Shown here: in pieces, positions 23,966-34,018 of the stretch | How positions within the stretch are numbered: the stretch's first letter is position 1 | How the letters are laid out: the number at the start of each line of letters is the position of its first letter | Assembly: GCA_030435675.1 (NCBI GenBank) | Contig: CM059623.1 | Location: 14,540,092-14,604,091, forward strand | DNA from: Steinernema hermaphroditum | Taxonomy: Eukaryota > Nematoda > Chromadorea > Rhabditida > Steinernematidae | Length of the DNA: 64,000 bases | Direction of reading: 5' to 3' | Made by a program: the position numbers and the translations under genes | Notes under the pieces: generated by a model | What the model was told of the DNA's origin: nothing | The model's database searches: none | Seen by the model: only the letters and a program-made list of their open reading frames with translations

Positions 23966-25892
23966 CTAAAACATTCCTCCTCCCATTCCACCCATTCCTC
24001 CCATACCACCCATGCCGCCCATTGCTGGCGCGGGCTCTTCTTTCGGGATTTCGGTGACGACGCATTCGGTGGTTGCGAGCAGGGAGGCAACTCCGGCGGC
24101 GTCTTGGAGGGCGGTGCGGATAACCTTCGTCGGGTCGATGATTCCAGCATCGATCATATTCACGAACTTGTTGTTCAGCGCGTCGTATCCGAAGGCTCTC
24201 TCTGAGTTCTGGACAATCTTCTCGACAATCGGGAGAGGGTCAACGCCGGCGTTGGAGACGATGGTGGTGATCGGCTGGTGGACGGCCTTCTGGACGATGC
24301 GGAGACCTAAACGTAGAGCGATGAGATGTCTTGCTTCGCGTGGACAGCATACCAGTTTCCTGATCCTTGTTGTCCACAGTCACAGTCTCAAGGGCTTTAG
24401 CGGCGCGAAGGAGGGCGACACCACCACCGGGGACGATTCCTTCCTCGACGGCAGCACGCGTCGCGCAGAGCGCATCGGTGACGCGGTCCTAAAGAAACGA
24501 GATCAGCTCAAGCCGAGGATCTGTGCTGCCCACCTTCTTCTCGTTAACTTCGACTTCGCTGGCACCTCCAACCTTAAGGAGGGCAACACCACGGGACAGC
24601 TTGGCAAGACGTTCGTTGAGCTTTTCCTTCTCGTAGTCCGACGTGGACTGTTCAATCTCATCGACGATGTGCTGGCAACGCTTCTCAACTTCCTCAGCAG
24701 TTCCGTTTCCGCGGAGGATGAGGGTGTCGTCCTTGGTGATTGTGATTTCGCCGGCCTCTCCGAAGTCGTCGGCGCTGATGTCTTCAAGCTTCAAGAGGTT
24801 GGCGTCATCACCAAAGACGGTAGCTCCGGTCGCAACGGCCATATCCTTCAGGGTGTTCTTGCGGTTATCTCCGAATCCGGGGGCCTTAACGGCGGCGACC
24901 TGGAGTCCGACCTTCAGACGGTTCAGGACAAGAGTCGTAAGGGCTTCTCCATCGACATCTTCAGCAATGATCACGAGGGGCTTGCGGTACTTGTTGGCCA
25001 GCTCAAGGGCAGGGACGATATCTTGGACTTGGCTGATCTTTTTCTCGCTGAGAAGCACGAAGGCCTTCTCGAATTCGACCTGCAAACCGAGCCGATTAGT
25101 TTAAGTCGTCAGGAATCACATGCCTTGGCGCCCTTGCTGGAATTGATGAAGTACGGGGAGATGTATCCGCGGTCGAACTTCATTCCCTCAATAATTTCGA
25201 GCTCGTCGTTGAGGGTCTTTCCGTCCTTTACGGTGATCACTCCCTTGTTGCCAACCTTGCTCATCGCGTTGGAGATGAGGTCTCCAATGGCCTTGTCTCC
25301 GTTGGCGGAGATGGTCGCGACCTGGGCGATTTCCTGGGGACTGGTCACGGCCTGCGACATGGTTTTCAGTTCGTTGATGATGACTTCAACGGCCTTCATG
25401 ACTCCCTTGCGGATTTCTACGGGGTTCTTTCCTTCTTTCAGGCACTGGAAGCCTTCCTTAGCGATGGCGCGGGCTAGCACCGTAGCGCAGGTGGTGCCGT
25501 CACCAGCCTCTTCATTCGCCTTGTTGGCGACATCTTGGACGAGCTTCGCTCCCATGTTGTGGTACTTGTCCTTCAGATCGATGGACTTGGCGACCGTAAC
25601 ACCATCCTTGGTGATCTTCGGACTTCCCCATGACTGCTCGATGATAACGTTGCGTCCCTAAAAAATGCAAAGTTCACTCTCAATGTTCGTGTAATTGATG
25701 ATGATTGATTGATGAATGCCAATCCAACTCGGATATGACACTGACCTTAGGCCCCATAGTGACGGCAACGGCATCGGCTAGGAGGTCCACGCCCACCAAC
25801 ATGGCCTTACGACCCTCAGCGCCAAATTTCAGATCTTTGGCGTATCGGCGCGCAGAGGTGCGCAAAACTGTTCCGGAGGCGGCGCGAAGCAT
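23966..25892 (-). CDS. hsp-60: Mitochondrial chaperonin Hsp60
   Basis: Five exons (25892-25746, 25657-25124, 25079-24534, 24488-24353, 24306-23966) give 567 residues, the expected length. Group I chaperonin of the matrix; it folds imported proteins with Hsp10 in an ATP-driven cycle. Seen: presequence [20 protein letters not shown], the ATP-site stretch [52 protein letters not shown], the equatorial [13 protein letters not shown], and the C-terminal Gly-Gly-Met repeats. The second intron begins with GC, not GT (AAG|GCATGT at 25123), the only junction that restores the conserved frame between SKGAK and VEFEKA. It lies head to head with the Hsp10 gene. Its first exon, 5' UTR and proximal promoter are homologous to those of citrate synthase at 46.9 kb. 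Confidence 0.97.
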
Positions 25893-26335
25893 TGTGACAA
25901 ATTAAGCTGAAACCAAGGACATAATTATTTAGCTGTTATGACACAAAGTTCGGGGTACAATTACAATCCGAACATGACCTCGCGCAGCACTCATAACACG
26001 AGCAGATTCTAAGAATTTCTACAGCCGCAATCAGAAACAAAACTCATCCCAACAGACGCAAAATTCATCCCAATTACGAAAAAACGGTGCGCAAAGATGT
26101 TTTACGCTGGTGATAGCAGCAGCAGTGAAATTACGAAATTTCGAGCGAAATGGTGGGAATCAGCCGCAGGGTTTAAATACACCGCGCAACCGCTTGCAAA
26201 TTTGCCGTTTAGAAACGCGCAGAACCAAAACTCCCGACGCGAAAACAAACGTGAACGCCTGCATCTGGACATTTCGCGGTCGGTGGGAGATTCCACCACT
26301 CATTGAAATCTGATGCAAGCACCTTTGGCAGAGCG

Positions 26336-26346
26336 TTCTTCTAGAA
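26336..26346. promoter_or_regulatory. Heat-shock element, two units
   Basis: TTCTTCTAGAA contains the inverted pair TTCnnGAA preceded by another TTC. A third GAA at 26352 is out of register. Weaker than the 26474 site. Confidence 0.5.
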
Positions 26347-26473
26347 GCCCAGAACGCAGACTCTCGCAACGAAAGTGTCGATACTGTACAATAAACGTCA
26401 GACGACATTTGAACCAACTGCGCTTTGAAGGCGAGCGAGGGGAAGTGATCGGCGCAGAATTTCTCTCGCGATC

Positions 26474-26486
26474 GAACGTTCTAGAA
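26474..26486. promoter_or_regulatory. Perfect three-unit heat-shock element
   Basis: GAACGTTCTAGAA matches GAAnnTTCnnGAA exactly, the minimal trimeric HSF1 site. It lies about 580 bp from the hsp-60 ATG and 650 bp from the hsp-10 ATG, so it could serve both genes. Confidence 0.75.
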
Positions 26487-27131
26487 GGAGTGAGAAAAGA
26501 CGTTTCTAGACGGGCGCGATCAGCGAGCCTTCAGAGGTCCCAATGGTACTTTGCTCTTTACGTTCGTTGCTTTTAGATTGTGGAACAGTCGCGAAAGACG
26601 TCGCGCGGCGATAAGATTGCGTTACTTTGTTGCGGTGATAATTTTTCGCGTGCGCGCACTAGTCTTGGCTATAGATATTTTGCTTCGCCATTGGTGTGAT
26701 CTTGATATGGTGCGATATGATTTTAGGCATTGAGCTGCACGCCTTGCAAAGCGTTGTTAAAATTGTTGTACGCCTAGATCAGATTGCTTTGTGATATGTT
26801 TCGGTGGCTTGCACGCTTATGAAAGCGACAAAACGACTGCTCTCTGGCTAATCGCTTTTGCATATGAATGTCCCACAACCGCTAGTGGCGCCAAATGCTT
26901 GAAGAATGGTTCTGTTCGTTGTCTACTGTCTAGCATGAGCTGAGAAACCTCATAGCCAGACATTAGGCGTTTGTGACCGGTTGCATCAGCAGTTGCAGGC
27001 AACGACCTTGTGTCCAAATTGGCTTATTGCTGGTTGTGATTTTACTCATGCCGTGTGCGCGTTTATCATCTTGTCTGCACTGACGGTGGTTCACTTTTCT
27101 CATATTTCTTCTTTCAGCTAAATTTATCACA

Positions 27132-27527
27132 ATGCTTCGCGCCGCTACCGGATCAGTTATGCGCACTATTGCTCGAGGATATGCCGACGTTAAGGTAAAC
27201 GTCCATGGTCGTACTGGATGCTCATCAAATCATTCTTTTTAGGGATTCGCCCCCCTTTTCGATCGTGTGCTCGTTGAGCGCTTCGCGCCCGAAGTCAAGA
27301 CCAAGGGAGGCATTATGCTCCCAGAGAAGTCGCAGGGAAAGGTCCTTGAAGCCACCGTCGTCGCGTGTGGACCGGGCGCCCGAGCAGAGAATGGAACGAC
27401 TATCCCGATGACCGTGAAGGCCGGCGACCGTGTCCTGCTCCCCGAATATGGCGGCACGAAGGTCTACATCAGCGACAAGGAATACGTGCTCTTCCGCGAA
27501 GGCGACATTATGGGAAAATTTGACTAA
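27132..27527 (+). CDS. HSPE1: Mitochondrial co-chaperonin Hsp10 (Cpn10)
   Basis: Two exons (27132-27194, 27243-27527) give 115 residues. Hsp10 forms the seven-subunit lid of Hsp60 in the matrix. The second exon carries the whole fold: FAPLFDRVLVERFAPE, the mobile-loop motif GGIMLPEKSQGKV, the VKAGDRVLLPEYGGTKV strand and the C-terminal FREGDIMGKFD. Exon 1 encodes a longer presequence (MLRAATGSVMRTIARGYADV) than vertebrate Hsp10 needs; it is nearly the same as the hsp-60 presequence, including about 20 bp of 5' UTR. The ATG follows a CTTTCAG acceptor by 14 bp. A second, truncated copy of exon 2 lies 2.3 kb downstream (29599). Confidence 0.96.
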
Positions 27528-27859
27528 TTGTTCTAGATTTGTTGTATTAGTTGTTGTTTTTTTTGAATGAAAGTTGATGTGGTGCTTTTGTTGTCTTTGC
27601 TTGGGTTGTTTGCATACAATTGGATGATGGGTTGAGCGAGGTTTTATTTGATGGTGTGGATCCAGGTTGGTGGTTTCGTCAGAGCGGTTTGCTGCTATGG
27701 TCGTTTATATTTGGCGGTTGGACAGATGCCGTTTAGCGATTACTAGCTCCGGCTCAATTGGTACCTCTACGCATCGCTCACATCTCTGCGAATTGTGTCA
27801 TCTTTGCGATGCATCGGGATTCCATTAATTCCTATATTGGCATCACATGCGTGTTAATC

Positions 27860-28783
27860 ATGAACGGTCTCCCTTCGGATTTCTACGAAAAGATATGCGT
27901 TGTAGGGTGTTCATCACGGTACACTGATATTCTGCACCTCTTTAAGGAGCTGAGGCATATTGCGGGAAATTTCGGCGTTTTCGCTCAGCGTATGTTTGAC
28001 AGCTGCTGCTACAGCCACTTTTACATTACAAGAGACTCTGCAAAGATCGATTGTATTCAGAAATATTCACGAGAAGACAACGAAGATTTATCAGATCTCA
28101 GTGATATCTACGTTTCTTGGATATTGATCGTATTTATGGACCGCAACGCCGTCAACGTCGATCGCGACGGCGCGGAGAGAGTGCGGAACATTCGGCAGCG
28201 CGATTCAAGATTTTGTCTACAGATGGATTCACCCATCGTCAGTGAGCCGTGGGCCGAGTGGCTGTTGACGTGGAAGCTTCACTGTTTAACTATTACCACG
28301 GAGCTCCATGACAGTGCTATCGAACTGTGCAAACGGATAGTGGAAAGAGGTACTCTTACGAACATGATATTGCCCGACGGTGCTTCTGACGGGAGAATTG
28401 TAGAGATGGCGAAAAGCGCCCTTCTTCATGAGCGTTTCATCTCGCTTTGCTTTGAGGGTTTCGGTGCATTAAAAGAAATCCTAAATTTTTGGCGTGTGAA
28501 CGCTCGTCGACTGTCGGGAAAGGATGTGTTCTTTGACGGGACTTATTTCGTGTCAATGGAGCACATGAATAAAGGCTTTGGACTTTGTAACGAGGAGGAT
28601 TGGATGTCCATCGAGAAACAATACGCTTACTTCCCTCGCACGCTGTTCAAGGCCCCTTCAAAGCCGCGCTGTTTGAATTTCGAATGGCGCCGTTCGGTGA
28701 ACGAGAAGCATAATATGTTCATGTTCTACGATTCCGTGTTTGATAACGACATCACCATGAGAATTGGACTGTTCTTCGCGTGA
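27860..28783 (+). CDS. Unknown intronless protein, copy A
   Basis: A single open frame of 307 residues from the ATG at 27860 (an in-frame ATG at about 27809 would add 17). I do not recognise the family with confidence. The start (MNGLPSDFYEKICVVG) resembles the degenerate F-box-like openings of large nematode-specific expansions, followed by a Cys/Trp/Tyr-rich body. Blocks conserved with copy B at 30184 include HLFKELRHIAG, FAQRMFDSCCY, WKLHCLTI, ELCKRIVE, FWRVNA, RLSGKDV, YAYFPRTLF and HNMFMFYDS. That both copies stay open over 300 codons despite heavy divergence suggests both are or were functional. Lack of introns is unusual here and may point to retroposition or a fast-evolving family. 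Confidence 0.65.
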   Translation: MNGLPSDFYEKICVVGCSSRYTDILHLFKELRHIAGNFGVFAQRMFDSCCYSHFYITRDSAKIDCIQKYSREDNEDLSDLSDIYVSWILIVFMDRNAVNVDRDGAERVRNIRQRDSRFCLQMDSPIVSEPWAEWLLTWKLHCLTITTELHDSAIELCKRIVERGTLTNMILPDGASDGRIVEMAKSALLHERFISLCFEGFGALKEILNFWRVNARRLSGKDVFFDGTYFVSMEHMNKGFGLCNEEDWMSIEKQYAYFPRTLFKAPSKPRCLNFEWRRSVNEKHNMFMFYDSVFDNDITMRIGLFFA

Positions 28784-28951
28784 CTTCTCTGACCATTTTT
28801 CTCTGTTTTCTTCGGTAACTGATAATAAATTACTTGATCTAACAAATCCTACAAGTGTACAGGATGAAACATCTACATAGAAAGAGGATGGACAAAATTG
28901 CCATTTTTAGAAACGTCCGTTGAACGTTTTTATGAAACGTTTAGAAACGAA

Positions 28952-29134
28952 AGATGTTCTACAATTAATTGCAAACCCTGCAAGGAAGTCGATCTAATCG
29001 GTAATCGGATCTAATCGAAATAGACTGTGAACAGGTGGGGAGAGCCTCTAGGATCTGCTGAACTTATGCTTGGGTTCCCTCACACCGATTAGATCGAGTT
29101 CCTTGTAGGGTTTGCAATTCATCATAGAACATCT
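28952..29134. mobile_element. Fold-back (MITE-like) insertion specific to unit A
   Basis: AGATGTTCTA at 28952 reappears inverted ending at 29134, and inner segments (GCAAACCCTGCAAGGAA; CGATCTAATCGGT) pair with 29086-29121. The arms are about 50 bp. The corresponding part of unit B lacks the structure, so it probably inserted or formed after the duplication. Confidence 0.55.
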
Positions 29135-29582
29135 GGCTGGAGAAACAGTTCAGTTAAAAAACTGATTATTGGCTGAGCCTTAGTATCGACTGAGGCTCAG
29201 CTTGTTTTGAGCTGACATCTAATCGATCTTGAACTTGATCCAATTGGTGAGTAGTGAAGCCTAGCAAAAGTTCAGCGATACTATAGGCTCTCCTAAAGGC
29301 TCCCCACTCCTGAAGCTGACTGTGAACAGGGGCTCCGAATTATTTGATTAAAGCCGCCCGCAGGGCTACTAGTACCCGGAGGGATGTGTGCATTTGAGGT
29401 GCATTTGAATGCAGGTGCAATTTCCATTTCAATCCATTCCATTTTTAAAGGTTTGGGAAATCCAAACCCAAACAGCACCAGGCGCTCAAACGCGACGCCG
29501 CCGCGTCGGCGTTTAAACATATCACGTTCGTGCGATTACCTCAACTAGCGTCGCCGCCGCCGTCGCGTGACGTCCGACGACG

Positions 29583-29859
29583 ATGACGGGAATGGATCGT
29601 GCTCGTTGAGCGCTTCGCGCCCGAAGTCAAGACCAAGGGAGGCATTATGCTCCCAGAGAAGTCGCAGGGAAAGGTCCTTGAAGCCACCGTCGTCGCGTGT
29701 GGACCGGGCGCCCGAGCAGAGAATGGAACGACTATCCCGATGACCGTGAAGGCCGGCGACCGTGTCCTGCTCCCCGAATACGGCGGCACGAAGGTCTACA
29801 TCGGCGACAAGGAATACGTGCTCTTCCGCGAAGGCGACATTATGGGAAAATTTGACTAA
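29583..29859 (+). pseudogene. Truncated Hsp10 copy fused behind the zinc-finger gene's start
   Basis: The C-terminal 86 codons of Hsp10 (29599-29859) are present without the presequence exon or the first strand (FAPLFDR). Upstream lie the copied zinc-finger promoter and its ATG at 29583, but that ATG is out of frame with Hsp10 and reaches a stop after 8 codons; in the Hsp10 frame a TGA at 29584 blocks extension. The first in-frame ATG (29647, the Met of GGIMLPEK) could give only about 70 residues lacking part of the barrel. It is therefore most likely a pseudogene, yet it differs from the real exon at only two bases, one silent (TAT/TAC) and one changing Ser to Gly. Confidence 0.8.
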
Positions 29860-30183
29860 TTGTTTTAGAATTGTTGTATTAGTTGTTGTTTTTTTTTATT
29901 AAAGTTGATGTGATGCTTCTGTTGTCTCTGGTTTAGTTGTTTGCATGTGGTCAAGGTGATGGGTTGGGCGAGGTTTGATTTCATGGTGTGGGTCTGGGAC
30001 GGTGGTTTCGTCTGAATGGTTTGCTAGTATGGTCGTTTACGTTTGGCGGTTGGACAGATGTCGTTTGGCGATTATTAGCTCCAGCTCAATTGGCACTTCT
30101 CCACATCTCTGTGAATTTTGTCACCTTTGCGATGCATCGGGATTCCATTAATTCCTGCAATTGTCATTATCTGCGTGTTAATC

Positions 30184-31116
30184 ATGAACGATCTCCCCTT
30201 GGATTTTTACGAAAAAATATGCGTTGTTGGGTGTTCATCACGGTGCACTGATACGCCGCACCTCTTTAAGGAGCTTAGGCATATTGCGGGAAGTTTCGGC
30301 GTTTTCGCTCAGCGTATGTTCGACAGCTGCTGCTATTGCAGCTTTGTGATCCGAAGGAACTCCATAAGGATGAATCGTGTTAAGAAATATTCACAACATC
30401 AGGATATCAGAAATTTGTCAAATCTCCGTGATTTCTACATTGCCTGGGTAACGATCACATTTGAAGACGGCGACGCCCTTAATGTCGACCACGACATCGC
30501 GGAGAGGGTGCGGTATATTCGAAGCCGACACCGCGAATCAAGATGGTGCCTACAGATGGATTCACCCATCATCAGTGAACAGTGGGCCGAGTGCCTGTCG
30601 ACGTGGAAGCTTCACTGTTTAACTATATGCACGGAGCTCCAAGAGAGTTCCCTGGAACTGTGCAAGCGGATAGTGGAAAAAGGGGCTCTTACGAAGCTGT
30701 TGTTGTGCTACGACATTACCGACGAGAGTAGAGATTCTGTAGAGCTTGCAAAAAGCGCCCTACTTCAGGAGCGTTTCACCTCGCTATACATTAGGAGTAG
30801 GAGTCCATTAACAGAAATCATAGATTTTTGGCGTGTGAACGCTCATCGACTGTCGGGAAAAGATGTGTTATTTGATGGAAAGTACCAGTCAGTGACGCAC
30901 ATGTACAACGACTTTCGGCTTTGCAACGAGGAGGACTGGATCCCCATCGAGAAACGATACGCTTACTTCCCTCGCACTCTGTTCGACATCCCATCAAGGC
31001 CACGCTGTTTAAATTTTGATGGTCGCTCGAACGAGAAGGAACATAATATGTTCATGTTCTACGATTCCGCGATTTGTGACACTGTCACCAATACAATCGG
31101 ACTGTTGTTCACGTGA
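30184..31116 (+). CDS. Unknown intronless protein, copy B
   Basis: A single open frame of 310 residues from the ATG at 30184 (an in-frame ATG at about 30133 is possible). It is the tandem paralogue of the gene at 27860: the same MNxLPxDFYEKICVVGCSS opening and the same ordered blocks, with roughly one third of residues changed and small indels, for example in the region after FDSCCY and before WVTITFEDG. It lies downstream of the truncated Hsp10 copy. No membrane segment, signal peptide or catalytic motif is evident. Function unknown; an F-box-like substrate adaptor is one guess based only on the N-terminal pattern. Confidence 0.65.
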   Translation: MNDLPLDFYEKICVVGCSSRCTDTPHLFKELRHIAGSFGVFAQRMFDSCCYCSFVIRRNSIRMNRVKKYSQHQDIRNLSNLRDFYIAWVTITFEDGDALNVDHDIAERVRYIRSRHRESRWCLQMDSPIISEQWAECLSTWKLHCLTICTELQESSLELCKRIVEKGALTKLLLCYDITDESRDSVELAKSALLQERFTSLYIRSRSPLTEIIDFWRVNAHRLSGKDVLFDGKYQSVTHMYNDFRLCNEEDWIPIEKRYAYFPRTLFDIPSRPRCLNFDGRSNEKEHNMFMFYDSAICDTVTNTIGLLFT

Positions 31117-31805
31117 CTTCTCCGATCACTTTTCTCTGTTTTCTTCGTTAACAGGTGATAAATTACTTGTTGCAACAAATGGGGTGTACATCGCCAATTT
31201 GTATCTCACATGATTGCCGTTGATAAGCTCCTGGAAGTCCCTAAACGCCAACATCTTGTAGCCTGATTCGAAACTTATTTCTAGTCCATGCCGCCACTTC
31301 ACGATCAATTCCCATAACCCTACACCTGAAAATTCGAATTTCATGTACTCCAGCCGCGGCTATAAGAACACTTCAGTCAAAAGAGTGATTCTTAGCTGAG
31401 CCTTAGTGAAAAAGACTGAGACTGAGCTTGTTTTGAACTCACATGAAATCGATCTAATCGGTGAGTAGGAAACCCAAGCAAAAGTTCAGCTCTCCATGAG
31501 ACTGTACCACTCCCGAAGCACATTGTGAACAGGGATAATTTGATTAAAGGCGCCCGCAGGGCTACATGTACCTATGCGAAGAGGGTGCGAATTTTCTACC
31601 ATGATGTGAATTTGAATGCCTCCATTTTAATCCAACCCTTTTTTAAAGGTTTGGGAAATCCAAACCCAAGCAGCGCCAGGCGCTCAAACCCGACGCCGCC
31701 TCCCAAGACGACATTGCGAGCGTCGGCGTTTAAACATATCACGTTCGTGCGATTACCTCAACTAGCGTCGCCGTCGCCGCCGTCGTCGCGTGACGTCCGA
31801 CGACG

Positions 31806-33134
31806 ATGACGGGAATGGATCCGGGCCCCAGCGGCTACGACTACTTGCCCGAAGACGGGCCCGACTGCGACTACGACAGCGTCGACTACTGGTTCCAAAC
31901 CGACGTTCCCTACGAGCAAGAGGATGTGCAGCCCCAGCCAGAGACCTATGTCTACGAAGATCCCGAAGAAGTCACGTACACGGAGTGCGTTATGATCGAC
32001 AACGATTCACGCGGTGATTCGATGATGGTAAAAAAAAGTGATCTTCCATCTACTAGACTATATAAGACGTCTTCAGCTGGTGCCCTGCGGTGAGACACAA
32101 GGGATGATGCACGAGGCTGTGATCCTCGAGAGGCTGCGGGATCGGCCTGACTGCAATCTGGAGAGATGCGAGTGTCTCGTGCAGAACTGCGGACGATATT
32201 TTGAATCTTACACGCAGCTGGCCTTCCATCTCAGCTACTCGCATCGGGAGGCCACGGAGACCGGGATGACAGAGTGTCTGGTGTGTGGAGCGGAGCTCAA
32301 AGCAAGGGTAAGCTGTCTGATGGCTGGAAATGATGTTTAGACAGGTTTAGACCAACCCTTTTCCTATATCTATATTTCAACATTTCATATCCGCCTCATT
32401 TGTTTACAGTCTAAAAATGGCCTTGTGGGATGGGTCTAGAAAAAAAAATAGACAGACATCACCAGGAAATTATAGAGAGTACATTGTGTTTCCACGTTTC
32501 TTGAGAGCTTTTCTCTAGGAAGATGAATATCTAAAAATGAGGCTCTCTCCCCTGTTTAGTGTAGTGAACGCTGTATTCCTAGACAAACGTCTACTGGACA
32601 TCTTGTAGTCCTCAAAGGCTTTCCCTTCTCAAAGTTTAACCGATCAGATGACATAAAAAAAACACATTATCTCATCAAAGATCGACCGATTTCTAATGTC
32701 TCAATCTCGCCTCCTCTCACCATCACTCATTTCAGGGCCGCATCATGCACCTGACGACGAAACACCGCGCCCTCGCCGCCGAACACCATAGGGTCTGCCA
32801 GCAGCAACGCCAAGACAGCGCTTGGCCGTTGCGCCGGCGGCGTGTCTTTCCCAAAAGGCCCAAGCCTCAGCTGTTCTTCCAGCACCAACCTCAAGCGTCC
32901 GCGATTGTCCACAACGCTCCGAGCACTAGCCACGACGTAGTCTATGTAGTCGAAGACGAGCCTGCCCCTCCGCCGAAGAAGGTCTACATCCCGCCCGAAC
33001 CCGACGCGATGCCCCCGATTCTGGACGACGAATGCCCGCCCGAGGGCTTCCGACCCCCAGCGTACGTTTACGATCCACCGATCTCCGTGGAGGAGCTCGT
33101 GGACGCCGAAATCCCAAAATACATTTACCGATGA
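31806..33134 (+). CDS. C2H2 zinc-finger protein with Pro-rich tail
   Basis: Three exons (31806-32027, 32077-32307, 32736-33134) give 283 residues. An acidic, Tyr-rich N-terminus (several YxYE/DY repeats) precedes two C2H2-like fingers around residues 120-175: CLVQNCGRYF with HLSYSH, then CLVCGAEL with HLTTKH. A basic region and a Pro/Glu-rich C-terminus follow (PPPKKVYIPPEPDAMPP). It is probably a nuclear DNA- or RNA-binding protein; I cannot name an orthologue. Its promoter and first 16 coding bases were duplicated upstream at about 29440-29598, where they now sit in front of an Hsp10 fragment. Intron 2 (32308-32735) is 428 bp. Confidence 0.75.
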
Positions 33135-34018
33135 GTTACGAGTAAGATTAAAACTTTTATCGCGGTTTTCGTTTTGACTTCTCATGGGTTCTGACCCGCT
33201 TTTGCTACATATTTCCACGCTTATCGCTTTCAGGATGGTCTTCAGGACATCCTGCTATTTTCTGCTATTCAGGAGGCTAGAATATGGTAGCTCGTTGAAG
33301 CAACCAGACTCGGAATTTCTGCTTTTTTGTCGTTGCGAAGAGCAGACAGTGTACGGTGGCACACGAATTCCGAAGCCACACACGACGTTTTCAAGGATCT
33401 ATTTTTTAGAATTGCGAAAAACCGACTGTTTGAGCCACCACTACCGTACCCTACACTTGGGGTACTGTAGGTTACGGTAGCACAGGCTCCGTTACTGCCA
33501 GCGTTTTTTTGCTTGATATTACGACTACGGTAGCTTCTTGTAAATCCGTATCCAAGATGTTAAATTCTTTTGCTGTACGTCGCCATTGAGGCCACACGCA
33601 GCGCAGCGTTACAGTCGTTGTTTTCCTTCACTTCGTGAGAGACGTTTGAGACAGCCGTCCGATAGGCGACTTCTGCGCCACACGTGGCGTTTAAATGTTC
33701 GCCTTCTGTTATGCCTTCGATTCGCTGAATATTTGGCTAGTTTCCAGGCGGAATTTCTCATTGTTTCGCGATGTTCAGACATGTCTGCAGACAATTGCCT
33801 GCTTTCTACTGTCTCTGATGAGGTTTTTGACATTTTTGCAGCTCTGTTATGTTTCTGTTATTCGATATGAATATGTTTACATGTACATTAGTTATCTAGA
33901 GCGTCTAGACAATCAGTTTTGTCAATAGATTTTCGGATTTTCGCGTCTTTCCTTGTGGTTTCGCGTTCGTGATACTCCTACGATGCGCTTTACTTAACCA
34001 CTTTTTCTCGCTTCAGGA
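33135..34018. other. Intergenic; TACGGTAG-rich
   Basis: No supported gene. Between 33435 and 33535 the motif TACGGTAG/CTACCGTA occurs at least three times; similar copies are scattered elsewhere (19000, 48205, 50910, 50945). GTCTAGAC occurs at 33903-33910. Confidence 0.5.

Larger units (their letters stand above)
25893..27131. promoter_or_regulatory. Divergent hsp-60/hsp-10 promoter region
   Basis: These 1.24 kb separate the starts of hsp-60 (-) and hsp-10 (+). They contain a perfect three-unit heat-shock element (26474-26486), a two-unit element (26336-26346), a further GAAnnTTC pair (26135-26142), and a TGATGCAA sequence (26311-26318) resembling CHOP/C/EBP-type sites. Head-to-head Hsp60/Hsp10 genes with a shared promoter are known from mammals and nematodes. 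A splice-leader-type acceptor borders each gene. About 120 bp next to hsp-60 resemble the upstream region of citrate synthase. Confidence 0.75.
27267..31821. repeat. Tandem segmental duplication (two units of about 2.3 and 2.2 kb)
   Basis: Unit A is 27267-29598 and unit B 29599-31821. Each contains, in order, the last 261 bp of Hsp10, an intronless unknown gene, a spacer, and the 5' flank plus first 16 bp of the zinc-finger gene. The junction at 29598/29599 joins the zinc-finger start (ending GGATC) to Hsp10 codon sequence (starting GTGCTCG) with no visible microhomology. The original order was therefore hsp-10, unknown gene, zinc-finger gene. The Hsp10 parts differ at only 2 of 261 positions, whereas 3' UTRs, unknown genes and spacers differ widely. 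Confidence 0.9.

Noticed and set aside
24012..25661. 549-codon plus-strand open frame
   Set aside because: It is antisense to hsp-60 and runs through its introns; strong codon bias in a highly expressed gene often leaves the opposite strand open.
27241..27265. GATC microhomology at the duplication breakpoint
   Set aside because: The source reads CGATCGTGTGCTCG and the junction GGATCGTGCTCG. When aligned from the true breakpoint the base before GTGCTCG differs, so no microhomology is needed or shown.
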